Notes: generated by a model from the sequence alone, not told the origin. A stretch of DNA of 64,000 nt from Actinoplanes lobatus (GCF_014205215.1 NZ_JACHNC010000001.1:2485001-2549000); one strand, 5' to 3'; positions 25,360 to 35,971 are shown, numbered from the stretch's first letter. A program made the numbers and translations.

Positions 25360-25682
25360 GACGGCTCCTCTCCCGGATCGATCAGGGTGCGCAGGGCGGC
25401 CACGTACTCCTCGAAGGCGAACCGGCCCCGGCGGGTGAGTTGGACGAGCGTGGCCGGGGTGCGCCCCCGGTGGGTCTTGGTGACCTCGACGTAGCCGGCC
25501 TCCTCGAGCTTGCGCAGGTGCACCGAGAGGTTGCCGGGGGTCATCCGCAGGATCTCCTGCAAACGCGGGAAGGCGATCCGGTCGCCGCCGTTGAGCTGCG
25601 ACAACGCCGCCACCACGCGGAGCCGGGCCTGTGCGTGGATGACCGGGTCGAGGTCGGGGAGGGTGGGTTCGTCGATGGTCAT
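25356..25682 (-). CDS. Winged-helix transcriptional regulator of the ABC export operon
   Basis: The ATG at 25682 overlaps the preceding gene's stop and gives 108 residues. The protein is a single winged helix (QARLRVVAALSQLNGGDRIA, then MTPGNLSVHLRKLEEAGYVE and a wing HRGRTPATLVQLTRRG), like the HTH_34 group that often accompanies ABC-2 exporters and their membrane protein. The tandem palindromes at 26297-26337, upstream of this operon, are its likely operator. No ligand-binding domain is visible. Confidence 0.88.
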   Translation of the reverse strand: MTIDEPTLPDLDPVIHAQARLRVVAALSQLNGGDRIAFPRLQEILRMTPGNLSVHLRKLEEAGYVEVTKTHRGRTPATLVQLTRRGRFAFEEYVAALRTLIDPGEEPS

Positions 25683-26290
25683 CGCAGCCGCATCCAGCCG
25701 ATCAGCCCGGCGGCCAGCATGCCGCCGCCGCCCGCGAGCGAGGCGACGAGCGCGTGCCAGCCCGGCCCGAGGAGGACGCCGACCACGTTGACCGCGCTGA
25801 TCCAGGCGCCGAGCGTGAACATGGTCCGCTCGTTCCAGATCGCGCCGCCGGCCATGTAGAGCGCGCCGACCAGGGCGACCATGCCGCCACCCCAGAGCAG
25901 GCCCATGAGGTGCTCCGGCAGCACCTCGCTGATCCGGCCGAAGACGACCGCCAGGCCGGTGAAGCCCGCGGACCAGGCGATCCCGTACCAGATGCCCTGC
26001 CGGCTCGTCGGGCCGGAGACCGACCGGCTGGAACGCGCGCCGACCAGGCCGGTGAAGAGGCCGGCCGCGATCATCAGCGCGGTCAGGGCGAAGAGCGGCA
26101 CCCACTCGGGGAGGGCGACCAGGGTCCGGCCGTCGGGTCCGTAACGCAGGAAGGACAGTCCGAAACCGATCAGCCAGGTGAGGCCCCACGGCCAATACAT
26201 CAACCGGGGATCGGGGGTCAGCGCGCGGCCGGTGTTGGCCCGCTCCTGCCGGATCAGATCCAGCGCTTCAGTGGGATCCATCGATGCCAT
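25679..26290 (-). CDS. Six-helix membrane protein heading the ABC export operon
   Basis: The 203-residue product has a cytoplasmic N-terminus (MDPTEALDLIRQERANTGR) and about six membrane helices. A similar protein, always beside a winged-helix regulator and ABC-2 genes, is common in actinobacteria, but it has no assigned function. The four-base overlap with the regulator gene and the operator just upstream make it the first gene of the unit. It may sense or modulate the regulator at the membrane; this is inference. Confidence 0.78.
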   Translation of the reverse strand: MASMDPTEALDLIRQERANTGRALTPDPRLMYWPWGLTWLIGFGLSFLRYGPDGRTLVALPEWVPLFALTALMIAAGLFTGLVGARSSRSVSGPTSRQGIWYGIAWSAGFTGLAVVFGRISEVLPEHLMGLLWGGGMVALVGALYMAGGAIWNERTMFTLGAWISAVNVVGVLLGPGWHALVASLAGGGGMLAAGLIGWMRLR

Positions 26291-26296
26291 GGCTCA

Positions 26297-26337
26297 ACTT
26301 TACGACGCAAAGTCAAAGAACTTTGTGCCATAAAGTT
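26297..26337. promoter_or_regulatory. Tandem palindromic operator between divergent genes
   Basis: Two palindromes of the form ACTTT-N7-AAAGT lie at 26297-26313 and 26320-26336 (the second extended to AACTTT/AAAGTT). Their centres are 23 bp apart, about two helical turns, so two dimers could bind the same face. The site lies between the export operon (minus) and the GNAT gene (plus), seven bases from the first start. The small winged-helix regulator is the natural ligand. Confidence 0.75.
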
Positions 26338-26352
26338 GACTAGGCTGAATAC

Positions 26353-26766
26353 ATGATCTTGCGTGCGGCCACGGCCCCCGAACTCCCCGCGGTGCTCACC
26401 TTCTGGCAGGAGGCGGCGGAGAACGACAGCCGCCCGGTGGACACTGTGGAGGCCGTCACGGCACTCCACCAGCGGGATCCGGCGGCGCTGATCCTCGCCC
26501 TCGACGACGGCGAGATCGTCGGCACGATCATCGCCGGCTGGGACGGCTGGCGGTGCCACCTCTACCGCCTCGCGGTCGCGCCGGCCAAGCGACGGTCCGG
26601 CATCGGCGGGCGGCTCATCGCCGCTGCCGAGGAGCGCTTCAGAGCCTTCGGGGGTACGCGCGCCGACGCCATGGTCCTGGACGCCAACGAGACCGCCCAC
26701 CAGATCTGGAAGCGACACGGCTACGCCCCGCAGGACGAGTGGTCCCGCTGGGTCAAGCCGCTCTGA
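26353..26766 (+). CDS. GNAT-family N-acetyltransferase
   Basis: The 137-residue product has the GNAT fold: an N-terminal strand-helix ILRAATAPELPAVLTFWQE, motif A with YRLAVAPAKRRSGIGGRL (the acetyl-CoA loop is RxxGIG) and a C-terminal NETAHQIWKRHGYAP. It transfers an acetyl group to an unknown amine. The divergent promoter shared with the ABC operon places it under the same tandem operator. The next gene starts two bases after its stop. Confidence 0.88.
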   Translation: MILRAATAPELPAVLTFWQEAAENDSRPVDTVEAVTALHQRDPAALILALDDGEIVGTIIAGWDGWRCHLYRLAVAPAKRRSGIGGRLIAAAEERFRAFGGTRADAMVLDANETAHQIWKRHGYAPQDEWSRWVKPL

Positions 26767-26768
26767 CG

Positions 26769-28076
26769 ATGACGACTCTTCTGGAAGGACTCGCCGCCAA
26801 CCCGGCGCTGCCGTCCGTCCTGGTCGACCGTTTGATCGCGGTCGCTGACGACGATCTCGCGGCCGTGCTGGCCGACCGCCCCGACCTCACGCCGTCGCAG
26901 GCCGAGGCCCTGGCCCGCCCGTCCGTGGAGGTCGTGGCCGGCCCGGATCCGGACGAGATCTACTTCTCCACCACCGACCGGGAGCTGCTCACCGAGCTGG
27001 CCGGGCATCCGCATGCCGAGGTGCGGGCCGCGGTGGCGTACAACCCGGCCACCCCGCCCGAGGTGCTGGCCCGGCTCGTCGCGAACGACCCGCCGCCGGT
27101 CACCTGTGACGTCTGCGTCCGTAACCCGATCCCGTTCGTGCACGACCCGGAATGCCGGCTGCCGGACTGCGACCTTCCGCCCGGCGCGGCTTGCGACGGC
27201 ACCCACGAGTCCGTTATCCACAGCCTGCTGTGTCGGGCTGTGGATAACCCGTTCACGCCGCTCAGCGCCGTGCTTCACCTGGCCGAACACCCGTCGATGA
27301 TCATCCGCTGGACCCTCGCGACCCGCCCCGGCCTGCCGCCCGAGGTGGCCGAGCGGCTGTCCACCGACCCGGTTCCCGGAGTCCGCGCCTATCTCGCCGA
27401 CAACCCGGCCCTGCCCGAACCGGTCATCCGGAGACTGGCCGGTGACACCGGGCACGATGTTCAGAGGCGGCTCGCATTCAACGTGAACGTGCCGCTCGAT
27501 GTGCTCGCCATGCTGCGCCGCGCCGGTGGCCTTCTGCTGCCACGGATCGCCGTCGCCGACCCGGAAGAGGTCGCCCACCTGGCCGGTAGCCGCGATCCGC
27601 ACCTGCGGGCGCTGGTGGCCGAGCGCCGGGACCTGCCGCCGGAGATCCGCGACAGGCTGGCCGCCGACCCCGACGCCAAGGTGGTCAAGGCGATCGCGCC
27701 GCACCCCGGCCTCACCGGCGTACAGCTCCGCGGCATGGTCGAACGGCACGGGGTACGGGTGATCGTGAAGGTCGCCACCAACCCGGACGCACCCGCCGAC
27801 CTGCTCGTGGACCTGGCCCGTCACCAACCGCCGGCGCAGAAGGTGTTCCGCGAGATCGCCCGGCGGCCGGACGCCCCGGCCGGGGCACTCGATCTCTGCC
27901 TGGCCGACCGGCAGGCGCGGCCGATCGCGGGGGCCCACCCCGCGCTGCCGGTCGAGCGGATCATCGCCCTGCTCGACGACGGCGACGAGCGGGTGGCGGC
28001 AGCGGCCGCCGCCAACCCGTCCCTGCCGGAATCCGAGATGTCCCGGCTGATCGCCCTCAGCGGCCCAGTGCTTTGA
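26769..28076 (+). CDS. Leucine-rich-repeat-variant/HEAT-like repeat protein with a Cys cluster
   Basis: The 435-residue product is made of about 14-16 short helical repeats of ~22-24 residues with the pattern NPxLPxxVxxRLAxDPDxxVR, for example DNPALPEPVIRRLAGDTGHD and EHPSMIIRWTLATRPGLPPE. This resembles the leucine-rich repeat variant or HEAT-like superhelix, a protein-binding scaffold. An insert at about residues 113-155 has Cys at CDVC, HDPEC, PDCD, AACD and LLC, enough to hold a metal or iron-sulphur cluster. It is coupled to the GNAT gene. Partner unknown; the end overlaps the convergent LLM gene by 20 bases. Confidence 0.78.
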   Translation: MTTLLEGLAANPALPSVLVDRLIAVADDDLAAVLADRPDLTPSQAEALARPSVEVVAGPDPDEIYFSTTDRELLTELAGHPHAEVRAAVAYNPATPPEVLARLVANDPPPVTCDVCVRNPIPFVHDPECRLPDCDLPPGAACDGTHESVIHSLLCRAVDNPFTPLSAVLHLAEHPSMIIRWTLATRPGLPPEVAERLSTDPVPGVRAYLADNPALPEPVIRRLAGDTGHDVQRRLAFNVNVPLDVLAMLRRAGGLLLPRIAVADPEEVAHLAGSRDPHLRALVAERRDLPPEIRDRLAADPDAKVVKAIAPHPGLTGVQLRGMVERHGVRVIVKVATNPDAPADLLVDLARHQPPAQKVFREIARRPDAPAGALDLCLADRQARPIAGAHPALPVERIIALLDDGDERVAAAAAANPSLPESEMSRLIALSGPVL

Positions 28077-28923
28077 GGGCGGCCAGCGACTGGCCCAGGT
28101 GGTCGTCGCCGAACGGGCGCAGGATCACCGTGTCCACCCCCGCCTCGACCAGGGCCTCCACCTTCGCCGGGATGTCCTCGGCCGGGCCCAGCAGGCCGAA
28201 CACCTCCTCCGGTGCGATGCCCAGGAAACCGGCCTGACCGGTGAGCTCCGCCGCGGCGGTCCGGGCGGCCCGCTCCGCGTCCTCGTCGACGTGCAGGAAG
28301 GTGAACCCGATCACCTCGTGCTCCGGGCCCGCACCGCCGCGCCGCAGGTGGCCGATCGCCTCGACGAGCCGGTCCGGGCTCAGACCCTCGACCAGGATGG
28401 TGCCGTCCGCCGACCGGCCGGACAGCTCCAGCGACTTCTCCCGGATCACCCCGGTGACCACCGGCGGGACCACCTCGGGCGGGTGCACGAGACGGACCCC
28501 GTCCAGGTGCACCTCCCGGCCGTCCAACGTCACGGTCTCACCGCGCAGCAGGCCGCGGACCGCCGTGACACTCTCCTCCAGCATGGCCAGCGGCGACTTC
28601 GGGGCCACGCCGACCTGCCGCATCCAGTCCCGGACGCCGTGCCCGAGACCGGCCACCACCCGGCCGGGATGCACCCGGGCCAGATTGGCGATCTCCATGG
28701 CGTACAGCATGGGACTGCGCAGCGGGGCCGGTGCGATGCCGATGCCGACCCGTAGCCGGGAGGTGGCGGCCAGGGCCAGGGCAGCGGCGCTCACGCCACC
28801 GGTCCAGCCCAGATCCTCCACCACCCACAGGTCGTCGGCGCCGGCCTCCTCCAGGGCGGTGGCGAAGCCGGTCAGCTCTTCGGGGGCACGGTCACGGTCG
28901 AACATCACACCGATACGAGGCAT
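28057..28923 (-). CDS. LLM-class flavin/F420-dependent oxidoreductase
   Basis: The 288-residue product has the luciferase-like TIM barrel: FATALEEAGADDLWVVEDLG near the N-terminus, LRVGIGIAPAPLRSP, GRVVAGLGHGVRDWM and SADGTILVEGLSP. Actinobacterial members usually use coenzyme F420 rather than FMN. The substrate is unknown. The ATG at 28923 overlaps the stop of the HelD-family helicase gene, so the two form one transcription unit read leftward. Confidence 0.87.
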   Translation of the reverse strand: MPRIGVMFDRDRAPEELTGFATALEEAGADDLWVVEDLGWTGGVSAAALALAATSRLRVGIGIAPAPLRSPMLYAMEIANLARVHPGRVVAGLGHGVRDWMRQVGVAPKSPLAMLEESVTAVRGLLRGETVTLDGREVHLDGVRLVHPPEVVPPVVTGVIREKSLELSGRSADGTILVEGLSPDRLVEAIGHLRRGGAGPEHEVIGFTFLHVDEDAERAARTAAAELTGQAGFLGIAPEEVFGLLGPAEDIPAKVEALVEAGVDTVILRPFGDDHLGQSLAALKALGR

Positions 28924-30923
28924 CACGAGAGGGTAAGCGCTTCCGGCAACGGCTTGGCGTGCAAAACCGAAAGACGGGTCACGGCCCGGGTGAGGACCAC
29001 GTACAGCCGGTTCAGGCCCTTCGGCTCGGCGGCCACGATGTCGGCCGGCTCGTGCACGATGACATGGTCGTACTCCAGGCCCTTGACCAGCGTGGCGGGC
29101 ACCACCGTGACGCGCGCCCCGGCATCGACGTCGTCGGGGGTCGCGTGCTCGATGCCGGCGGCGTCGAGATGCGCGCGCAGCCGCTCCACCGCGGCGTCCG
29201 CCGCGATCACCGCGACCGACCCCTCGTGCACCAGCGCCGCGGTCAGCTCGGCCATCGTCACCGCGTCCAGGTCCGCGGGCTCGGCGACCGGCACGACGGC
29301 GAGATCGCCGTCGTGCCGCAGCGAGACCGCCGCGGGCACATTCACCCCGAGCGCCGGCAGCAGGCGGTTGGCCAGCCTCACCACCACTTCCGGTACGCGG
29401 AAGCCGACCGTCAGGGGCACCACGGCCGCGTCCGGCTTGCCCAGATGGCCCAGGATGTCCCGCCAGTCGGTGGTGGCCCACGGCGCCGTGCCCTGCGCCA
29501 GGTCACCGAGCAGCGTGATCGAGCCGTGCTCGCTGCGCCGGGCGATCGCGCGGGCCTGCATCGGTGACAGGTCCTGCGCTTCGTCGACAACCACATGACC
29601 GAAACTGGTCTCCCGTTCCAGGAGCCCGGCGGCCTCGTCGATCAGGAGCAGGTCGGCCGTGCTGAACTTCGCCGACTTCACCGTCTTGGGCGGCTTCACC
29701 CAGCGGATCGCCTCCCGCTCCTCGTCGGTGAGCAGGCCGGTGGGCGGCTCGGTCAGCACGCCGCCGACCAGGGACTCCGGGGTGACGGCCGGCCAGACCG
29801 ATTCGAGGAACCCGGTCACCGGCGCGATCCGGCTCATCCGGCGCAGCCAGGGCTCGCTCGGTGAGTTGCCGGTCCGGTACTCCGACTGGCGCTGCAACAG
29901 GCCCACCACCCGCGCCCGCACCCGCTCCCGGCCGACCGAATACGGCAGGCCCTCACGGCGGGCCTCGTCGACGATCCGGCGCAGCGGCTCGACGTCGATC
30001 CGCCACCGGTACGAGCCGTCCGACACCATGATCGGCTCGGTCGGTTCGGTGACCCGGCTCCACAGTGCCCGGCTGAGCACCTCGGCCATCCGTACGTCAT
30101 GTTTGATGGTTTTCGCGGCATCCGTGTCGGTCGCCTTGACCGGAGCCCGGCCCACCAGGTCGTCCAGGGTGGACTGGAGCACCTCCACCTCGCCGAGGGT
30201 CGGCAGGACCGCCGAGATGTAGGACAGGAACGCCGTGTTCGGCCCGACGATCAGCACCTTCGACTTCCGCAGCCGCTCCCGGTGCAGATAGAGCAGGTAG
30301 GCGGCCCGGTGCAGGCCGACCGCCGTCTTACCGGTGCCGGGCGCGCCCTGCACACAGATCGAGTCGGCCAGATCGGCCCGGACCAGCTCGTCCTGCTCCG
30401 GCTGGATGGTCGCGACGATGTCCCGCATCGGCCCGACACGCGGCCGCTCGATCTCGGCGGTCAGGATCCGGCTGCTGGTGCCCAGTTCCTCGCCACGGTC
30501 CAGGTGCTCGTCCTCGAAGCTGGTCAGCTCACCCTTGACGAAACCGAACCGGCGGCGGACCGCCACCCCTTGCGGGTCGCGCACGCTGGCCCGGTAGAAC
30601 GACCGGGAGAGCGGCGCCCGCCAGTCCAGCACCATCGGCTCGCCGGCGTCGTCGGTGACGTGCCGCCGGCCGACGTGGTAGGCGCTGTCGTCGATGTCCA
30701 GCCGCCCGAAGAACAGCGGGGTGTCCGGGTCGTCGGCCAGCTCCTTGACCCGCCGGGCCATGTGCCGGCCCAGTTGCTCGGCGGTGTACGAGTCGCCGGC
30801 GACCTTGTCACCGGTGGCGAACAGCGACTCGGCGCGGTCCCGCATCCGCCGCAGCGCGGCCCGCGACTCGGTGAGATGGGTTCGCTCGGCGGCGAGTTCG
30901 GTGTCCAGATCGGTAGTGGGCAC
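28923..30923 (-). CDS. HelD/HelR-family RNA polymerase-recycling ATPase
   Basis: The 666-residue UvrD-like helicase has Walker A GAPGTGKTAVGLHRAAYLLY at about residues 193-212, VVDEAQDLSPMQARAI, a TLLGDLAQGTAPWA motif, FRVPEVVVRLA and the C-terminal GLEYDHVIV and RLYVVLTRAVTRL. A helical N-terminal arm of ~70 residues and the ~120-residue linker after Walker A fit HelD proteins, which enter RNA polymerase channels and release stalled complexes. The actinobacterial HelR branch also protects against rifampicin. I did not see the rifamycin-associated element before it; a different imperfect palindrome lies at 30941-30965. Confidence 0.88.
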   Translation of the reverse strand: MPTTDLDTELAAERTHLTESRAALRRMRDRAESLFATGDKVAGDSYTAEQLGRHMARRVKELADDPDTPLFFGRLDIDDSAYHVGRRHVTDDAGEPMVLDWRAPLSRSFYRASVRDPQGVAVRRRFGFVKGELTSFEDEHLDRGEELGTSSRILTAEIERPRVGPMRDIVATIQPEQDELVRADLADSICVQGAPGTGKTAVGLHRAAYLLYLHRERLRKSKVLIVGPNTAFLSYISAVLPTLGEVEVLQSTLDDLVGRAPVKATDTDAAKTIKHDVRMAEVLSRALWSRVTEPTEPIMVSDGSYRWRIDVEPLRRIVDEARREGLPYSVGRERVRARVVGLLQRQSEYRTGNSPSEPWLRRMSRIAPVTGFLESVWPAVTPESLVGGVLTEPPTGLLTDEEREAIRWVKPPKTVKSAKFSTADLLLIDEAAGLLERETSFGHVVVDEAQDLSPMQARAIARRSEHGSITLLGDLAQGTAPWATTDWRDILGHLGKPDAAVVPLTVGFRVPEVVVRLANRLLPALGVNVPAAVSLRHDGDLAVVPVAEPADLDAVTMAELTAALVHEGSVAVIAADAAVERLRAHLDAAGIEHATPDDVDAGARVTVVPATLVKGLEYDHVIVHEPADIVAAEPKGLNRLYVVLTRAVTRLSVLHAKPLPEALTLS

Positions 30924-31502
30924 AGGTCGTCCTCAGAATGCGGATCGAGTCTGCTCGCGTATCCGGGAGGGCGGGTCGGCCGCCCCTCGGCGCGGGGACG
31001 CCCGCTGCGGTGCATGTTCACCACGGCCGTCAAGCGGCCCTCCACGCTACGCGATTCCCCACCGCTGTCCACCGAATAATGGGGGAATGGCGGACCAGGA
31101 CAGTGCTGTGGTGGGTGGGCGGATCACCGACGCCCGGACGATGCGGGCGCTGGCCCACCCGGCGCGGATCGAGATCATCGAGCACCTGACCATGACCGGC
31201 GCCGCGGTGACCGCGACCGGGTGCGCCGAGCTGGTCGGGCTCTCCCCGAGCGCCACCAGCTACCACCTGCGTGAGCTGGCGAAGTACGGCCTGGTCGAGC
31301 AGGCGCCGAGCCGGGGCGACGGCCGGGAGCGGCTCTGGCGCAGCACCCGCCAGAGCCTGCTGGTCGGGAGCGACGTCGACCATCCGGATTCGCTGGCCGC
31401 CGAGCAGGCGCTGGTCGACGTCTACCAGGATCGAGATCGCTCCCGGCTCCGGGAGTGGATGCAGCGGCAGCCGGGCGAACCACGGGAGTGGCGGGAGGCC
31501 AG

Positions 31503-33140
<1,638 letters not shown>

Positions 33141-33225
33141 TCTCCAGGGTTCGCTCGCTTTAAGATCCTCGAACTTTTCCGTGGCCGGCTCTCTGGCCGG
33201 CCGCACCAGTTCGAAATCGGTGATC

Positions 33226-34746
33226 ATGCGACTGCGCGCCCTGTTCAGCCGTCTTGCCCTGACCACTGCGGCATCCGGGCTGGCCGTCACCGGCCTGTCC
33301 TTGCCGGCTCAGGCCGCGGAAGAGGTCGAGGTGCCCTATGTCGGCATCTTCAGCCCGGAAACGGTGACCGTGATCAACGGTCAGTCGAAGACGGTCAAAT
33401 TCGACCTTTACAACCTCAGCGAGGTCGCCGCCAAGAACGTGGTTCTCACGTTCGGTAGCGCCGCCAAGCCGATCAGCGCCGACCTGGGATTCACCGCGCC
33501 CACCGGTTGCGACGCCACCGCCTGCACGATCGGTGACCTGGCGCCGGGTCAGCGGCGCAGCGTCAAGTTCACGCTCAAGCCGGCCGCCGCGGCGGGTGCC
33601 GCCGACCCGGCCAAGACCATCGCGCTCAGCACGACGGTCGGCGAGCAGCCCAGCGACGAGATGTCGATCACCGTGGTCCGCACCGACAAGGGTGGCGTCG
33701 ACCTCGAGGTCGAGGACATCGCCGACCTGAAACTGGCCCACGGCAAGAGCGCCGACGTGCCGGTCCTGGTCCGCAACACCGGCAACAAGGACGTCGCGGC
33801 CCTCGGTCTGGTGGTGATGGCCCCGTACGGGGTGACGCCGGTGCTGAACTACCGCAACTGCGAGCAGGACACCGAGATCGGTGGCTTCGTCTGTGTCTTC
33901 AACGAGCCGCTGGCCGGCGGGGGCGCCTTCACCCTGCCGAAGAACACGCCGTTGCGGGTCAAGGTGCCGTCGGACGCCGCCGGGCCGTTCGAGTACCCGG
34001 TCTACGTCGCCGCGATCGGCCTCACCGAGAAGTACGTCTTCGACTTCACGAAGCGCACCGCCGGCGCCGCCGGCAAGGAGCTGTCGATGGAGGCCGTCTC
34101 GTCGGTCTCCGCCGAGGAGCCGGAGGTCGCCGAGGACCTCAACGAGGACGACAACTACACGTTCTTCTCGGTGACCGTGCCGAAGTCGACGGCGGAGACC
34201 GCGGCCGTCGGCGGCTCCTTCACCGGTGAGATCGGCGAGGAGCGCACCGCCGAGGTGGGCCTGCGCAACCTGGGCCCCTCCGGAACCATCCCGCCGAGCA
34301 TCACCTCGCTCCAGTACGCGCACATCAAGCTGCCGACCGGCATCGAGCTCATGAAGATCGACGAGCGCTGCCTGCCGGGCACCTCGCTCACCGAGATCGA
34401 CGACTCCGTGACCGACCTGGCCCAGGTCACCGACCTGGTCTGCCTGGTCGTGGAGAGCGTCCCGAACAAGGGCCGCTACCTGTTCAGCCTCTCCGCCGAG
34501 ATCCTCGACGTGGCCGAGCACAAGGCCGGCTCGGTCAGCATCAACGGCGGCGTGCAGGACAAGAAGAAGGACAACAACAAGGCCGCCCTCACCGTCAAGC
34601 TGACCTCGGGCGGCACCGGCGGCGGCCTCCCGATCACCGGCGCCCCGGCCGGTCTGATCGCCGGCGGCGGCGCGGTCCTGCTGGGCGCGGGCTTCATCGC
34701 CTTCCGGGCGGCTCGGCGCCGCCGCATCATCACGGTCGCCGAGTAG
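33226..34746 (+). CDS. Secreted cell-wall-anchored protein with LPITG sorting signal
   Basis: The 506-residue product has an N-terminal signal peptide (RLALTTAASGLAVTGLSLPAQA) and a C-terminal sorting signal: LPITG at about residue 465, a hydrophobic helix, then RRRR. Sortase should attach it to peptidoglycan. The ~430-residue body looks like three or four beta-sandwich, CARDB-like modules (VINGQSKTVKFDLYNLSEV, DVPVLVRNTGNKDVAAL). It has a few Cys likely in disulphides. It ends at a strong terminator and begins 85 bases after mqnA. Function unknown; possibly adhesion or surface structure. Confidence 0.85.
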   Translation: MRLRALFSRLALTTAASGLAVTGLSLPAQAAEEVEVPYVGIFSPETVTVINGQSKTVKFDLYNLSEVAAKNVVLTFGSAAKPISADLGFTAPTGCDATACTIGDLAPGQRRSVKFTLKPAAAAGAADPAKTIALSTTVGEQPSDEMSITVVRTDKGGVDLEVEDIADLKLAHGKSADVPVLVRNTGNKDVAALGLVVMAPYGVTPVLNYRNCEQDTEIGGFVCVFNEPLAGGGAFTLPKNTPLRVKVPSDAAGPFEYPVYVAAIGLTEKYVFDFTKRTAGAAGKELSMEAVSSVSAEEPEVAEDLNEDDNYTFFSVTVPKSTAETAAVGGSFTGEIGEERTAEVGLRNLGPSGTIPPSITSLQYAHIKLPTGIELMKIDERCLPGTSLTEIDDSVTDLAQVTDLVCLVVESVPNKGRYLFSLSAEILDVAEHKAGSVSINGGVQDKKKDNNKAALTVKLTSGGTGGGLPITGAPAGLIAGGGAVLLGAGFIAFRAARRRRIITVAE

Positions 34747-34758
34747 TCACTCTCTCCG

Positions 34759-34787
34759 GGCCGGGCACGCTTTCCGCGTGCCCGGCC
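34759..34787 (+). terminator. Terminator after the LPITG protein gene
   Basis: A perfect 12-bp stem, GGCCGGGCACGC with GCGTGCCCGGCC around TTTCC, begins 13 bases after the stop and is followed by TTC. The convergent aldo/keto reductase gene ends 46 bases further on, so it may serve both. Confidence 0.85.
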
Positions 34788-34832
34788 TTCACCATTTCCG
34801 GGTACGCCCGACGCGCGCTGTCCGTGGCGCTG

Positions 34833-35789
34833 CTACGAGTCGAGGAGAGCGTCGAGGGCGGCCACGTCGGCGGCGGTGAGGTCCCACGTGCCGGCGGCGG
34901 CGTTGGCCTGGACCTGTTCCGGGGTGGTGGCGCCGGCGATCACGCTGGCCACCGCCGGCCGGGCGAGCAGGCCGGCGACAGCCACCTCGAGCAGGGTGCG
35001 ACCGCGCTCGGCCCCGAAGGCGGTCAGCGCCTCGATGGTGTCCCAGTCGGCGTCGGCCAGCCACGGGCGGTAGCGCTCCTGCGACATCCTGGTCCCGGCG
35101 GGAGCCTGCTCACCGCGCCGGTACTTGCCGGACAGCAGGCCGGACTCGATCGGGAAGAAGGGCAGCAGCCCGAGCCCGAACTGCTCGCAGGCCGGCACCA
35201 CCTCGGCCTCGACGCCGCGGTTCAACAGGCTGTACCTGTTCTGCGCGCTGACGAACCGGGTCAGGCTCCCGGTCCGCGCGGTCCAGTCGGCGTCGGCGAT
35301 CTGCCATCCGGAGAAGTTCGAGTTGCCCAGGTAGCGGACCTTGCCGGAACGGACCAGGTCGTCGAGGGCGGCCAGGGTCTCGTCGATCGGGGTGGCCGGA
35401 TCCGGTTCGTGCATCTGGTAGAGGTCGATGTGATCGGTCTCCAGCCGCCGGAGTGAGGCCTCGACGGCACGAACGACGTACCGTCGCGAGCCCCGCGCCC
35501 CGAAGTCCCTCCCGTTGAGCCCTTCCATGTTCATGCCGAACTTGGTGGCCAGCACGACCTCGTCCCGGCGGCCCTTGAGCGCGGCCCCGAGGAACGCCTC
35601 CGACATGCCGTGCGGGGTGCCGTAGATGTCCGCGGTGTCGAAGAGGGTGATCCCCGCGTCGATTGCGGCGTCGACCACCTCACGGGTGCCGTCAGCGTCC
35701 AGCTTGCGGCCGAAGTTGTTGCAGCCGATCCCGATCGCGGACACGACCAGGCCCGAGTCACCCAGCCGGCGATAGGTCATCTCACTCAT
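34833..35789 (-). CDS. Aldo/keto reductase
   Basis: The 318-residue NADPH-dependent TIM-barrel protein has the catalytic tetrad: Asp and Tyr in FDTADIYG, Lys in LATKFG and His in LYQMHEPD. The cofactor end has SVIAGATTPEQVQANA. It reduces aldehydes or ketones; the physiological substrate is unknown. The ATG at 35789 is chosen, with GGAG nine bases before; an upstream ATG at 35828 lacks support. A structured ~180-bp spacer separates it from the SWIM gene on the same strand. Confidence 0.9.
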   Translation of the reverse strand: MSEMTYRRLGDSGLVVSAIGIGCNNFGRKLDADGTREVVDAAIDAGITLFDTADIYGTPHGMSEAFLGAALKGRRDEVVLATKFGMNMEGLNGRDFGARGSRRYVVRAVEASLRRLETDHIDLYQMHEPDPATPIDETLAALDDLVRSGKVRYLGNSNFSGWQIADADWTARTGSLTRFVSAQNRYSLLNRGVEAEVVPACEQFGLGLLPFFPIESGLLSGKYRRGEQAPAGTRMSQERYRPWLADADWDTIEALTAFGAERGRTLLEVAVAGLLARPAVASVIAGATTPEQVQANAAAGTWDLTAADVAALDALLDS

Positions 35790-35832
35790 GATGCGGTGCT
35801 CCGATATCGGTAGTTGTGCATTGAGCACGGGT

Positions 35833-35947
35833 GGTGACGGATATCCGGCTTGAGGTCACCCTGTGGGGAGGCGGAACCGGGCGAAGCCCGGTAGCGTGAC
35901 AAGCCGCCGCGTCCATCGTGGACTCGCCCACGATCGGTTCACGATGG
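35833..35947 (-). other. Hairpin-rich spacer between SWIM and aldo/keto reductase genes
   Basis: Three inverted repeats follow each other: GGTGAC/GTCACC (35833-35860), CCGGGC-GAA-GCCCGG (35877-35891) and CCATCGTG/CACGATGG (35913-35947). The last contains a competing hairpin (ATCGTGG with CCACGAT). A 39-codon reading frame, starting MSESARGAAPIVNRSW with its ATG overlapping the SWIM stop, runs through it on the minus strand. It could be a terminator array, an intergenic repeat or an RNA leader; sequence alone does not decide. Confidence 0.5.
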
Positions 35948-35971
35948 GCGCGGCCCCGCGGGCGGACTCGC

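Noticed and set aside
30924..31086. Rifamycin-associated element upstream of the HelD-family gene
   Set aside because: No GGGGCTTGC...GCAAGCCCC-type inverted repeat is present.
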